NCBI GenBank assembly: GCA_003116855.1
Contig: BEWT01000012.1
Span: forward strand, 87,366-151,365
Direction of reading: 5' to 3'
From: Desulfurococcaceae archaeon AG1
GTDB lineage: Archaea; Thermoproteota; Thermoprotei_A; Sulfolobales; AG1
DNA: 64,000 nt
Within the stretch, counting starts at the first letter, position 1, and each line of letters opens with the position of its first letter. The notes beneath the pieces are model-generated. The model saw only the letters and a list, made by a program, of their open reading frames with translations, was not told the origin of the DNA and ran no database searches. Made by a program: the position numbers and the translations under genes. Positions 43,628 through 52,723 of the stretch are shown piece by piece.

Positions 43628-44835
43628 GACTTCTCGATCTCCTCGTAATCCTTGATAGCTCTATCCATATATACTTCCTCAGGCTCGTGTGCATACCTAA
43701 CCCTCTCATAGATCTTTGTTAGGTCTTCGAAAGAGCCTGTGTTAGTGAGCTTCTCCCTAACCTTCTCAAGATATTCCCTATGTGTCTCGCTAGGTCTCTT
43801 TGGAACTTTTCTCGATAGGAGACCTACAGCCTTCCAATAGACACCTATAACACCTCCTCTCCAGTCGATCTCCCTAGGGCTCGGCTTTCTCTTTAGCCTA
43901 GTGCTTCTCATAATCCTTGGTATAATACCCTGTATCCCTAGAACAGCAACGATGGTTACCACTGATATACCTATAACTATAAGCACTAGTGTGAGGAAAT
44001 CAAGCCCTGGTATAGACGACGGGATCGATATGTAAATGCTAGGCGGCATAGCCCCCAGATAAGTTTTTCTACTACCCTCCCAACTCTCCTGCTGAGCAGG
44101 CCCTGGGGTCTCGGATGAAGCTAGTATCCCGGTAAGGCTCTTCACAAGCCCCTCAGCAGTGTTAGAGAGGATCAGCTGTTTTATTGCTTCAAGCTGCATT
44201 CTATCAATCACCAGGGCTTGATCCCATAGTCCCTGTCTCAGCGATAATCTCTTAAGCAGTTCCAGGGCTGCTACATATTCGTTTAGAGATATTCTCCCAC
44301 CCTTGAAGAGACTGTCAAGAATCCCTAGGGCGCTTTGATAATCACTAATCCCTGATGATAATATACTGCCTATCAACTGACCCACCTCGGGATCGCTTAT
44401 TAGCCTTCTAAGCGCCTCATCACCTAGGTATATCTGATCCATGCTATTCAGTATCTCACTAGCAATGCTAGGGTCGAGGTAGCCTGATCTCTCAAGCTCC
44501 CTCACACTTTGCTCAATACTAGCTCTAGCAGACCTGTTCTGGGCTAGACATGATAGAGTATCACAACCCATGGTTACATTCCTCAGAGCCTCGAGGATCT
44601 TTGAAAGGGATATGTTAAGATCCTCATACCTACCATATCCACCAACACCGAGGCTTAAAACCTGGGAGAAGTTTATTGTATGCATGCCTAGATAAACGCT
44701 CAGATCATTAAGATCTTGGGGAGAGCTTATCGTTGTATTATACCCAGAGCTAGAGCTCTGGGCCTCACTATTTATCGAAAGCATTACAAGCAACACGAGC
44801 AAAGCTACGAGCAGGGCCTCACCATAACTCCTCAA
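43624..44835 (-). CDS. DUF4129-type protein in MoxR operon
   Basis: A 403-residue protein with a signal peptide (about 5-25), an extracellular helical region of about 240 residues, one membrane helix (FLTLVLIVIGISVVTIVAVLG-like, about 275-297), and a cytosolic C-terminal DUF4129 domain (GVIGVYWKAVGLLSRKVPKRPSETHREYLEKV). DUF4129 proteins occur next to transglutaminase-like or MoxR genes in bacteria and archaea. TTG start overlaps moxR by four bases. Confidence 0.7.
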   Translation of the reverse strand: MRSYGEALLVALLVLLVMLSINSEAQSSSSGYNTTISSPQDLNDLSVYLGMHTINFSQVLSLGVGGYGRYEDLNISLSKILEALRNVTMGCDTLSCLAQNRSARASIEQSVRELERSGYLDPSIASEILNSMDQIYLGDEALRRLISDPEVGQLIGSILSSGISDYQSALGILDSLFKGGRISLNEYVAALELLKRLSLRQGLWDQALVIDRMQLEAIKQLILSNTAEGLVKSLTGILASSETPGPAQQESWEGSRKTYLGAMPPSIYISIPSSIPGLDFLTLVLIVIGISVVTIVAVLGIQGIIPRIMRSTRLKRKPSPREIDWRGGVIGVYWKAVGLLSRKVPKRPSETHREYLEKVREKLTNTGSFEDLTKIYERVRYAHEPEEVYMDRAIKDYEEIEKS

Positions 44836-45764
44836 GGCCTGGGCACCTCAACTCTACCCAGGATCTCCTTCACTATTGCTACAGGATCTCCACCCTCGAT
44901 CTCGTACTCAGGCTTAAGTATAAGCCTATGTCTCAGAGCTGGTATGGCTACTGCTTTCACATCGTCGGGGATAACATATTTTCTACCATCTAGATAGGCC
45001 CACGCCTTTGATAGCCTTATAATAGCTATCCCAGCCCTCGGTGACGCTCCAAGCCTTAGAAGCTTATGCGTTCTAGTCTCTTCAATGATCCTTGCTATAT
45101 ATTGGTATATAGAATCGTCAACAATAACCTCGGATGCCTCTTTAGAGGCTCTTAGAATCTCTTCTTTAGATAGGACTGGCTTAAGCTCTCTCGAAGCCTC
45201 TTCTATAAAATCGGCTCTCTTCATAATATCTATAAAACCCTTCGTCGACGGGTAGGAGCTCTCTATCTTTACTAGAAATCTATCTAGCTGGGATTCGGGA
45301 AGCGGGAAGATCCCTTCGGTCTCGATCGGGTTCTGCGTCGCTATAACCATGAAGGGCTCCTCAAGCACATACGTATTCCCCTCGATCGTCACCTGCCTCT
45401 CCTGCATAGCCTCGAGAAGGGCGCTCTGAGTCCTGGGAGAAGCCCTGTTAAGCTCATCCACGAATAAAATATTAGTAAATATAGGCCCCTTCTTAAGCGT
45501 AAAAGTCCCTGTCCTCTGATCATATACATAGCCACCTATAATATCGCTTGGAAGAAGATCCGGTGTCATCTGCACCCTCTTAAAATCAAGGCCAGTGAGT
45601 CTCGATATAACCTTTGCTGTGAGGGTCTTAGCAACACCGGGGACGCCTTCTATGAGAACATGCCCTCTGGCTAGGAGTGATGCTACTATAAGCTTGATCT
45701 CCTGTTCTTTCTCTACCAGAATGCTTGACGACGCGTCAAGGATCCTCCTTAGTATTGGGGACAA
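44832..45764 (-). CDS. MoxR-family AAA+ ATPase
   Basis: A 310-residue MoxR ATPase: Walker A GVPGVAKT (about 39-46), pre-sensor DLLPSDIIGGYVYD, Walker B NILFVDELNRASPRTQSALLE-type, sensor 1 VIATQNPIE and sensor 2 GASPRAGIAI. MoxR proteins act as chaperone-like ATPases for metal-cofactor insertion or complex assembly, usually with von Willebrand A-type or DUF58 partners. Here the operon continues with DUF4129, a polytopic protein and a DUF4350-like protein. TTG start at 45764 with ATAGGT upstream. Confidence 0.93.
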   Translation of the reverse strand: MSPILRRILDASSSILVEKEQEIKLIVASLLARGHVLIEGVPGVAKTLTAKVISRLTGLDFKRVQMTPDLLPSDIIGGYVYDQRTGTFTLKKGPIFTNILFVDELNRASPRTQSALLEAMQERQVTIEGNTYVLEEPFMVIATQNPIETEGIFPLPESQLDRFLVKIESSYPSTKGFIDIMKRADFIEEASRELKPVLSKEEILRASKEASEVIVDDSIYQYIARIIEETRTHKLLRLGASPRAGIAIIRLSKAWAYLDGRKYVIPDDVKAVAIPALRHRLILKPEYEIEGGDPVAIVKEILGRVEVPRP

Positions 45765-45860
45765 ACCTATCAGCTCTCTATATATTACTCTACTCCCTAT
45801 ATAATTTCTAACACACCTTTAAGAAATATCCATATGTCGATAATGGGTCAGGCTATATAC

Positions 45861-47201
45861 TCATCCCACGGCCCATATTGGTAGCGAGATTAGGTATGTT
45901 ATGATGAGATTTATCGTGGCATATGTTATGGTTATCCTGTATATAGCTTTAGGTCTTAACTTCAACCCAGTCTCCCTCTCAATAATCCTGAAAGCAACAT
46001 AGAGAGCAGGAGCACCGGCCGCTGTGTAATTGCTCCCAAGGGTTCCGGACCATAGGAGTGACCAGGCGAAGGGCCATGGATTTTCTATATTGGCGTCTCT
46101 AATGCTTCTAAGCATTATCAGTATATATGCATCGTGCTCCACAAAAGCTACTATTGGTGCAGAGATCCAGTATATAGCTGTATAGCCTAAGAACAAGTTG
46201 CCCATTAATCCTGAGAGCCATAGAGATATTGGTTCTAACCCATGGTGTTTTTCCAAAGATCCCACTAATATGAATAGTGAGAGGTAGAAGAGTATAGATC
46301 CCCAGTCAATACCTTTCTCAACAACCTCTCTAAACTCCTTACCATATAGCTTCTCACACAACATGGAACCTATAATGCCTACAATTAGGGGGAATACTCC
46401 CAGCGGTATATCCCTCCCGAGAGCCATGCTGATCTCTTTTCTAAGGCTCATGAGAATTATGGCCGTGAAGAACAATGCTAGGGAGAATACCAGGTATCCT
46501 TTATTATTATCATTATTATCACTACTCCTAGCCTCTACCCTCTGCTCGATCCTCTTCACAGGCACGAGGATCTTTGTCGAGATATATAGAGCAGCTAGTA
46601 TAGATACCATCAATATGGGAAAGCTAGAGGGCCTCCCCATCATATATATGAAATCAACGAACTCAGCTTTAAAAACGCTGTGGAGAAGCTGTGGAGGGAG
46701 ATCCCCTAGAAGCAAGGCTGTCCCCGTCGCATTTGCAGTTAACGTTACTAGCAGAGCCGTTGCTAGGGGATCTATCCCATAAGCCCTGGCGATCCTTATG
46801 GCTATCGGTACTAGGAGAAGTACTACGAGAACATTGTCAACCACAGTACTTATAATCCCAGCCACTAGTGAGAGCAAAAGAGCAGCATCTCTAGAGGTTT
46901 TTATATACCTCGATATACCGTTAACGATCCGCTGGGGTAGCCCCGCCTCAACCATGTGGTAGGATATCATCCACATACCAAGAAGGATCGCTATAATGTT
47001 CCAGTCAACCATAGATCCGAATGCCTCACCAAGCCCAGCTAAGCCAAGTATTAAGAGTAGAGAGACCCCTAAAAGACCGGCAAGAGGCTCATCAACCCTT
47101 CTAGATACTATAAGTGCTATCGACGCAATAAAAATGATCCAAACGAGCCAGAGCTCGAGCCCCCCCTCCAAGAAGCATCCTGTGATGATATACGAAGACA
47201 C
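45861..47201 (-). CDS. ArsB/NhaD-type (IT superfamily) transporter
   Basis: A 446-residue integral membrane protein with roughly eleven helices. STVVDNVLVVLLLVPIAIRIA and TANATGTALLLGDLPPQLL are the hairpin/TM motifs of the arsenite/sodium-proton (ArsB, NhaD, CitMHS) group of the ion-transporter superfamily. A Lys/Asp/Asn-rich cytosolic loop (SSDNNDNNKG) splits the two halves. It may exchange sodium for protons, or carry arsenite or a dicarboxylate. The substrate is not determinable. The 3' end is close to the MoxR operon, but on the same strand with 96 bases between. Confidence 0.8.
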   Translation of the reverse strand: MSSYIITGCFLEGGLELWLVWIIFIASIALIVSRRVDEPLAGLLGVSLLLILGLAGLGEAFGSMVDWNIIAILLGMWMISYHMVEAGLPQRIVNGISRYIKTSRDAALLLSLVAGIISTVVDNVLVVLLLVPIAIRIARAYGIDPLATALLVTLTANATGTALLLGDLPPQLLHSVFKAEFVDFIYMMGRPSSFPILMVSILAALYISTKILVPVKRIEQRVEARSSDNNDNNKGYLVFSLALFFTAIILMSLRKEISMALGRDIPLGVFPLIVGIIGSMLCEKLYGKEFREVVEKGIDWGSILFYLSLFILVGSLEKHHGLEPISLWLSGLMGNLFLGYTAIYWISAPIVAFVEHDAYILIMLRSIRDANIENPWPFAWSLLWSGTLGSNYTAAGAPALYVAFRIIERETGLKLRPKAIYRITITYATINLIITYLISLPIWAVG

Positions 47202-47377
47202 TGTTATAAGTGTTATGACAACTTAATAGCAAGTAGCACGCTATCCCTACAAATAGTCACGAGTTTCATCCTAGATTCCAACGTTATCAGGCTCCTATAT
47301 ATGTCTAAGCGATCATACTAAATTCAGAGATAGACATGGGCTTTGATAAAGAAGGTTTACAAGGTGGAGGGTTTAGT

Positions 47378-47405
47378 AGTTAGTATTTATGCATATATAC
47401 TAACT
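47378..47405. repeat. 9-bp inverted repeat
   Basis: AGTTAGTAT and ATACTAACT separated by ten bases lie in the 255-base gap between glyS (3' end) and the upstream side of the ion-transporter gene. Possible operator for the transporter or stem of a glyS terminator. No T-run follows on the minus strand, so a protein-binding site is slightly favoured. Confidence 0.45.
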
Positions 47406-47456
47406 GCTATGAAGTTCAAGCCTCTTCATATTCGACTTAAATTCAAGCTTGATGCT

Positions 47457-49157
47457 TTATGAGGGGCTGAGGCTTTTTCTTAACCAGTCGACAAGATCCT
47501 CGATCCTTACTCTGATCTGCTCTCTAGTGTCTCTGAACCTGATCGTAACTGTGTTATCCTCGAGCGTCTGCTTATCAACCGTTATTCCATAGGGAATGCC
47601 TATCTCATCTGCTCTTGCATATCTTCTACCAATACTACCGCTCTCGTCGTATATGACGTAGAAGCCTGCTTCAACAAGATCCCTGTAGATCTTCCTAGCA
47701 ATCCTCACGAGATCCTCTTCCTCTATCAGGGGATAGATGCCCGCAGTTATAGGTGCTAGTCTGGGGGGTATTTTGAGCACTACTCTCTCGCCCTCTTCGC
47801 TATAAGCCCTATCAAGAACAACATAGAGGAGTCTTTCTGCGCCGAAAGATGGTTCTATGACGTGGGGGAAGAACTTCTCTCCGTGGACTAACTCCTCAAC
47901 CTCCTCTACTCTAAAAACATCCTTACTGATCCTTAGACCCTTGATCTCCACCTCGTCTCCAGAAAGATCCAGGGTGTCTAGGTTTATGCTTGAGAGAGCC
48001 CTGAAGATCTCTGGAGCCTTCTCACCATAGATCCTGAGCACAGCTTGCTTATCAATCCTCACCCTTCTTCTCTTCACACTAACAGGGCTTGGGTATCTCC
48101 TATATACTGTTAGATCTGATCCGCTGTATAGGGAGTGTCTGCTAAGATCATAGTCCGTCCTATTAGCATGCCCCGAAACCTCTATCCAGCCCCACCTCGA
48201 TACCCTGACAAGCTGGTCGAAGACCTGGGATGCATAGTGGGCTCTCTCGTGGGGGAGCTTCTCTTCAAAATAGGTATCCGAGGGATCCACGCCTAGCCTC
48301 TCGATAAATTCCGAAGCGACAGCCATCCAATAGGCATGCCACTCACCACTAACAATCTTTTCCCTCACAAGCTCCTCCACACTATACTCCGAGGGCCTGT
48401 CAACCTCCGAGAGCCTGTCTCTCGCTGTGAGTATCCTCAGCCTTCTATTCCTAACCCTGTCTAGGAGGGGGCATGACGGGTTTTTGGGATCATAGAAGAA
48501 CTCGATTTCCATTATAGTGAACTCCCTAAGCCTCACCATACCCTGCCTAGGCGAGATCTCGTTCCTAGCAACCCTCCCAATCTGGGCTATCCCTAGTGGG
48601 AGCTTCTCCCTAGAAGCCTCGAAAACCCTCCTAAACGCTGTGAACATACCCTGAGCAGCCTCAGGCCTTATATAGCCTACCGCATCGGCATAGGGACCTA
48701 TGGTGGTTTTAAAGAGAAGGTTGAAGAGCCTGACCTCTCCTAAGGGGCCTCCGCATTGTGGGCATCTTATACTCTTCTCAACAATCACCCTCGATAGATC
48801 CTCGGGCTTCATACCCTCTGTCTTCACACCACTTGCAGCTTCGATAAGATGATCAGCTCTATATTTCCTCCCACATTTTGTGCACTCAACTATAGGGTCT
48901 GTGAAACTCTCCACATGCCCAGAGGCTTCGAAAACCCTAGAGGGGGCGATCATGGGTGTCTCTATCTCCACAACATACTCCTGGTGCCTTTGAACAAATA
49001 CCCTTCTCCACTCCTCAACGATATTTCTCTTAAGGAGGGTTCCTAGAGGGCCTAGATCGTATAGTCCCGAAACACCCCCGTAGATCTCGTAGGAGGGCCA
49101 GAAGAATCCTCTCCTCACAGCCAGATCCACGATCCTCTCGTACTTGTCCTCCCCCAT
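47457..49157 (-). CDS. glyS: Glycyl-tRNA synthetase (class II, archaeal/eukaryotic type)
   Basis: A 566-residue class IIa synthetase. It begins MGEDKYERIVDLAVRRGFFW and GVSGLYDLGPLGTLLKRN. A zinc-binding insert supplies CTKC and CPQC pairs (about 92 and 137), motif 2 is within RPEAAQGMFTAFRRVFEAS, and motif 3 is in VIEPSFGAERLLYVVLDRA. The C-terminal anticodon-binding domain (about 455-560) includes LAPITAGIYPLI. It attaches glycine to tRNA-Gly. I chose the ATG at 49157, preceded by GGCTGGAGAG, over one seven codons earlier. Monocistronic. Confidence 0.95.
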   Translation of the reverse strand: MGEDKYERIVDLAVRRGFFWPSYEIYGGVSGLYDLGPLGTLLKRNIVEEWRRVFVQRHQEYVVEIETPMIAPSRVFEASGHVESFTDPIVECTKCGRKYRADHLIEAASGVKTEGMKPEDLSRVIVEKSIRCPQCGGPLGEVRLFNLLFKTTIGPYADAVGYIRPEAAQGMFTAFRRVFEASREKLPLGIAQIGRVARNEISPRQGMVRLREFTIMEIEFFYDPKNPSCPLLDRVRNRRLRILTARDRLSEVDRPSEYSVEELVREKIVSGEWHAYWMAVASEFIERLGVDPSDTYFEEKLPHERAHYASQVFDQLVRVSRWGWIEVSGHANRTDYDLSRHSLYSGSDLTVYRRYPSPVSVKRRRVRIDKQAVLRIYGEKAPEIFRALSSINLDTLDLSGDEVEIKGLRISKDVFRVEEVEELVHGEKFFPHVIEPSFGAERLLYVVLDRAYSEEGERVVLKIPPRLAPITAGIYPLIEEEDLVRIARKIYRDLVEAGFYVIYDESGSIGRRYARADEIGIPYGITVDKQTLEDNTVTIRFRDTREQIRVRIEDLVDWLRKSLSPS

Positions 49158-49387
49158 ACTCTCCAGCCTTTCACACACTATCTAGTGGAAGAGGTTAATA
49201 TTAAATAAAAGAGTGGAGATCAGCTTGGCAAGAGACCCGCTAATTTCAACACCTTGAGAGCAACGACAGATCCAACAAATCTATATGGGTAGTCGATCTA
49301 TCAACCAGGATCTAGAGGTTTCCATTAAATTTGTAGAAAAGGATATATAGGTAATCCTAGCCCAGATCCTTGTGGTTAGGAGTGGTT

Positions 49388-50032
49388 TTATACTTGGTTT
49401 AAACTAGGGGTTTCTGGTTTCTTGAAAGATCTTGGCAACGAGAAGAAGGCTACCGCCTGTAATACGATAGCTACAAGGATCACTACAAGACCCACCAGCA
49501 CTATTGTCAGGATCGAGCCCACGAGATATAAAAGCCCTGCAGTTGAGAAGAGCCCAACACCTGTCTGGAGTGATACTGATTTGTAGGATTTATATAGAAA
49601 GTAAGAGGATGCTATTAAGAAAACCCAGAATGCTGTTAAAGCTATCGCGATCGATGCTAGCAGACCGAAAAAGCCTGGAGGAATTGTTGTCTGTGTCTGT
49701 AGAATACCCGGCATCGAAGTCCCTGTTATGGCTATAGGTTCCTGAGATCTTATGGCAGTTGAGAAGAGACCGAAAAAAGCCGATAATATCACAAGGGGTG
49801 CGATTACGATAGCTATTACGCCTAGAATAACGGCTATTAGGGCGTTTCTAAATATAGTCTCGTCTTTGGCCACGTCAGAGAGCTTTTTAAGGGCTATGAG
49901 TAGGAATATAAGACCAACTATCCCTAAGATCCACCCTACCATGGGTATCATAACGAGTAACATGAGGATCGAGCCTACACCACCAAAAGCCCTGATCGAG
50001 TCTATTTCAGCCTCATAGTTAGTAACGCTCAA
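49388..50032 (-). CDS. DUF996 membrane protein
   Basis: A 214-residue protein with five or six membrane helices and the N-terminal signature of the archaeal DUF996 family (IRAFGGVGSILMLL then GWILGIVGLIFLLIALKKLS). Function is unknown. TTG start. It is followed downstream by a 230-base gap and glyS. Confidence 0.75.
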   Translation of the reverse strand: MSVTNYEAEIDSIRAFGGVGSILMLLVMIPMVGWILGIVGLIFLLIALKKLSDVAKDETIFRNALIAVILGVIAIVIAPLVILSAFFGLFSTAIRSQEPIAITGTSMPGILQTQTTIPPGFFGLLASIAIALTAFWVFLIASSYFLYKSYKSVSLQTGVGLFSTAGLLYLVGSILTIVLVGLVVILVAIVLQAVAFFSLPRSFKKPETPSLNQV

Positions 50033-50095
50033 CTGTAATCCCGCGCGATATTTATTTAAAAAAATATAAGTAGCAAGATCGAGGTGGGATCCTAT

Positions 50096-50539
50096 TTAAT
50101 CAACCGCTCCACTACAGCAGCAATAGCCGAGCTCATTGATCTCGCATCCGCATGTAAGACATATCTCAGGGCCGTAGAGAACATACCATGGTAATCTATG
50201 GAATAACCTGTAGTGGATCTCGTTATCCTTGATGAAGTATCTATATTCTGGAGAGGATATTATCCTTAGAATCTCCCTGACGTGATGAATCACCTCAGGA
50301 TCCCCCTCACCAGCCACTATTTCCTCGAGATCGGCTTCTGTAAGGCTTAGTAGCCCACCTTTGAGTATAGCTAGCTTTCTCACCAACATAACAGCTTTGG
50401 AAACCTTAGGGCATCTAACGTGATAATTAAGCCCCATTATATAGTGGGTGAACTCATTAATATATCTCAGCCTCCAAATACTATATCTGGTATCAAGCTT
50501 AATATTAACATATGAATAATTTTCACCATAACTAGTCAT
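50096..50539 (-). CDS. Hypothetical protein with Cys-rich C terminus
   Basis: A 147-residue protein with no recognised domain. The C terminus has six cysteines in 14 residues (CLTCGC, then CCC), compatible with a metal site. A seventh Cys lies in HVRCPKVSKAV (about residue 43). The middle is predicted helical (PEVIHHVREILRIISSPEYR). ATG start is supported by the end of the frame at the AT-rich upstream region. It lies immediately upstream of the DUF996 gene, 63 bases apart on the same strand, and could be in the same transcript. Confidence 0.55.
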   Translation of the reverse strand: MTSYGENYSYVNIKLDTRYSIWRLRYINEFTHYIMGLNYHVRCPKVSKAVMLVRKLAILKGGLLSLTEADLEEIVAGEGDPEVIHHVREILRIISSPEYRYFIKDNEIHYRLFHRLPWYVLYGPEICLTCGCEINELGYCCCSGAVD

Positions 50540-50718
50540 AGTAATTTGTTTTAGTTTTTATGAAAATTTATTATAATATATCACTATTCATAGATTCATA
50601 TTTTTCTATAGATATGCTTATACTAAAATATAAAGCGTTATAATGCATGTCTATGATGTGGCTTAGAGAGCCGGCATAAGGGTTTCCTTGCAACAATGAG
50701 GAGAAGATATAAAATGAG
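50540..50718 (-). other. Intergenic AT-rich stretch
   Basis: Region upstream of the Cys-rich protein gene (minus strand), strongly AT-rich (TTTAGTTTTTATG, TTATAATATATC), containing promoter-like elements for that gene. No gene is evident here. Confidence 0.4.
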
Positions 50719-50925
50719 TTACCGTTTGTCCCTTGATGTTTATTCCAATCATTTTATTCATGATCCTATCCAGGGACTTCCACCTCTACCCGCAGGGTCT
50801 CTAACCCTGCGGGGTTATGGGCGGCTGTCGAGCCAAACGACACTTGGCTCCCATATAGCTCACTCGCTGGGGTTTGTAGCGTTGCTCCCATCGCCATCCA
50901 GGGCTTGTGTGGGGAGACCCACACC
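50719..50925 (-). ncRNA. Repeated structured RNA, copy 2
   Basis: About 207 bases, homologous to copy 1 at 10799-11020. Helix A: GTGTGGG/CCCACAC with loop TCTC (50907-50924), identical to copy 1. Helix B: GAGCCAA/TTGGCTC (50830-50836/50844-50850), seven perfect pairs. Helix C: ten perfect pairs, 50789-50798 with 50804-50813, CCCGCAGGGT against ACCCTGCGGG. Helix D: GTCCCT/AGGGAC (50728-50733/50772-50777). The terminal block GGGACAAACGGTA is shared with copy 1. No sense open frame above 60 codons exists here. It sits between the Cys-rich gene and the sugar dehydrogenase gene. Confidence 0.75.
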
Positions 50926-50946
50926 GAGGACGATATCTTTCAAGGA

Positions 50947-50956
50947 TTATAAATAC
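50947..50956 (-). promoter_or_regulatory. TATA box of repeated RNA copy 2
   Basis: Minus-strand GTATTTATAA, identical to the box at copy 1 and 22 bases from the GTGTGGG hairpin, as at copy 1. Confidence 0.75.
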
Positions 50957-51134
50957 CCTTAGGTGTTGGCGGGAAAGTGGTTAACTGTTATGAAACCGGA
51001 TCCTAGGAAACCCCATATACGAGATTATGCCTAAACGCAGACAACCTAGTTGGTGGGTTATTTAGCGAAGCATAGAGAATGCTATTGGCTTGAGAGGTTC
51101 TTTAGCTTTAATGGGGTTTCACGTATATAAGAAA
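50957..51134 (-). other. Intergenic stretch between RNA copy 2 and dehydrogenase gene
   Basis: About 178 bases without a gene or a structure I recognise, downstream of the sugar dehydrogenase stop and upstream of RNA copy 2. Confidence 0.35.
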
Positions 51135-52295
51135 TTATCTTGGCACTATTCTAACTATCCTGTCATCTCCCGGCGAGGGAAGACCTCTCCCATCCCTATT
51201 GCTGGTCGAGATAAGTATAGATCCGTCATCATCTATCACTACATCTCTCAACCTGCCGAAAGTGCCTATTAAGAGCTCTTCAGCAACATATGCTTTCTTC
51301 GTATCGAGGAACCTGATCCTGAGGAGCCTTTCGCCTCTTAGGCATGTGACAAGAAGATCGCCTTGAAACTGTTTAAAAAGATCCCCTTTTATGAAAGAGA
51401 TACCGGAAGGAGCCCAGGTGGTTGTTCCACTCTCAATAACTGGGTCTATGAACCTACTATCCCTACCAACCCCAGCGTAGTAGGGCCACCCATAGTTCCC
51501 TCCAGGTATTATCACGTTTATTTCATCATGTGCCACAGGCCCGTGTTCCGATGCTACCATGAATCCCTGTGATGGGTGCCAGTCAATACCCTGTGGGTTC
51601 CTATGACCATAGCTATATACTGGTGATGGGTAGAATGGATTGTCTTTTGGTATGCTTCCATCATCCTCGATCCTCAAGATCTTTCCTGCAAGGCTATCAA
51701 GCCTCTGGGCTAGAGATCCTATTGAGGCGTCGCCGGTAGTTATATATAGCTTTTGATCCGGGCCAAACTTGATCCTGCCACCATCATGTATATAACCACC
51801 CGGTATCCTATCAAGCATGGTCTGTATAGATAGAGCCCTCCACGTGCTAGTATCAACCCTGATCCTTACGATTCTGTTATATATATCCCCAGAATCCTGG
51901 TAACTCATATAAGCATACACATAAGGTCTCGAAGGAAACTCAGGATGAAGAGCAAGCCCTAGCAAACCAGCTTCACCTACAGATGCAACGTTCATCGATG
52001 CCACTTCCTTCACAGCGTTCCCTACTATCACAGAGATCCTCCCGATCCTCTCACTCACAAAATAAACACCATTCCCTACAGGCACTATAGCCCATGGTAC
52101 TTGAAGACCCGATACCAATACCCTGGTCTCAGCCACGTCTGCAAGAGTAGACCCGGAATCTCTCTCAGGAGGAATACTTGTAATATTTAGTGACGACTGT
52201 TCGGATTGCTGTGTTAATAGTCTATAGATTGTGAGCAAGCCTCCTAGGATCGCGAGACCTCCGAAAGCTATTTTTATAAAATCCCTTCTACGCAT
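51135..52295 (-). CDS. Aldose/glucose-sorbosone dehydrogenase, Tat-exported
   Basis: A 386-residue six-bladed beta-propeller of the PQQ-dependent GDH/YliI (aldose sugar dehydrogenase) group. The N terminus MRRRDFIKIAFGGLAILGGL carries a twin-arginine export signal, RRDFIK. GLLGLALHPEFPSRPYVYAYMS, then IHDGGRIKFGPDQKLYITTGD and SYGHRNPQGIDWHP supply the metal/cofactor and catalytic His motifs of the family. It would oxidise extracellular sugars and feed electrons to the membrane. The TATA element TTTATTTATAC (minus strand, about 52318-52328) is close to the start, consistent with a leaderless mRNA. Confidence 0.87.
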   Translation of the reverse strand: MRRRDFIKIAFGGLAILGGLLTIYRLLTQQSEQSSLNITSIPPERDSGSTLADVAETRVLVSGLQVPWAIVPVGNGVYFVSERIGRISVIVGNAVKEVASMNVASVGEAGLLGLALHPEFPSRPYVYAYMSYQDSGDIYNRIVRIRVDTSTWRALSIQTMLDRIPGGYIHDGGRIKFGPDQKLYITTGDASIGSLAQRLDSLAGKILRIEDDGSIPKDNPFYPSPVYSYGHRNPQGIDWHPSQGFMVASEHGPVAHDEINVIIPGGNYGWPYYAGVGRDSRFIDPVIESGTTTWAPSGISFIKGDLFKQFQGDLLVTCLRGERLLRIRFLDTKKAYVAEELLIGTFGRLRDVVIDDDGSILISTSNRDGRGLPSPGDDRIVRIVPR

Positions 52296-52723
52296 CCTAC
52301 AATACTACACTAATTCAGAGTATAAATAAACCATGGTTGACATCCCAGGACGGAAAACTTGATAGTGATGAACCGTACCATGAATCGATTGCTAAGCCTT
52401 AGTGCCCATAGTAACCCAGTATAGCACGATCCTTGCATTATTGATGAGGCTATCGATCAACACATGAATAGGAATAAATATTAAAATCTGTTTCCTTAAG
52501 ATCTGTTAAAAAATTCCCGGTAGATAGGAATCCAACACAATTAGGCTAACGGTAAATTACAAAATGGATAGAGATCCTGGCAAACTGAATGGAAGCCCCT
52601 AAATAAGAATCAAATATCAAATAATACCGATAAACACCCAGAGAGAAACGTGGATCCGTACCTAGAGCTTTAATATATCATGCCATTTAGGCTTAACATT
52701 TACTATGCATCTAGGAACTCTTA
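52296..52723 (-). other. 428-base intergenic region
   Basis: Upstream region of the sugar dehydrogenase gene. Its end nearest that gene carries TTTATTTATAC (minus strand, about 52318-52328), the probable box A. The rest is AT-rich with no open frame or defensible RNA. GTGATGA at about 52376 is a C-box-like hexamer without a matching D box, so I do not call an sRNA. Confidence 0.5.

Noticed and set aside
50696-50962. 88-codon open frame on the + strand overlapping repeated RNA copy 2
   Set aside because: It is antisense to the RNA, has no counterpart in copy 1, and contains the TATA box and hairpin, so it is a chance frame.
52371-52420. Possible C/D box sRNA (GTGATGA near 52376)
   Set aside because: No D box follows within the usual distance.
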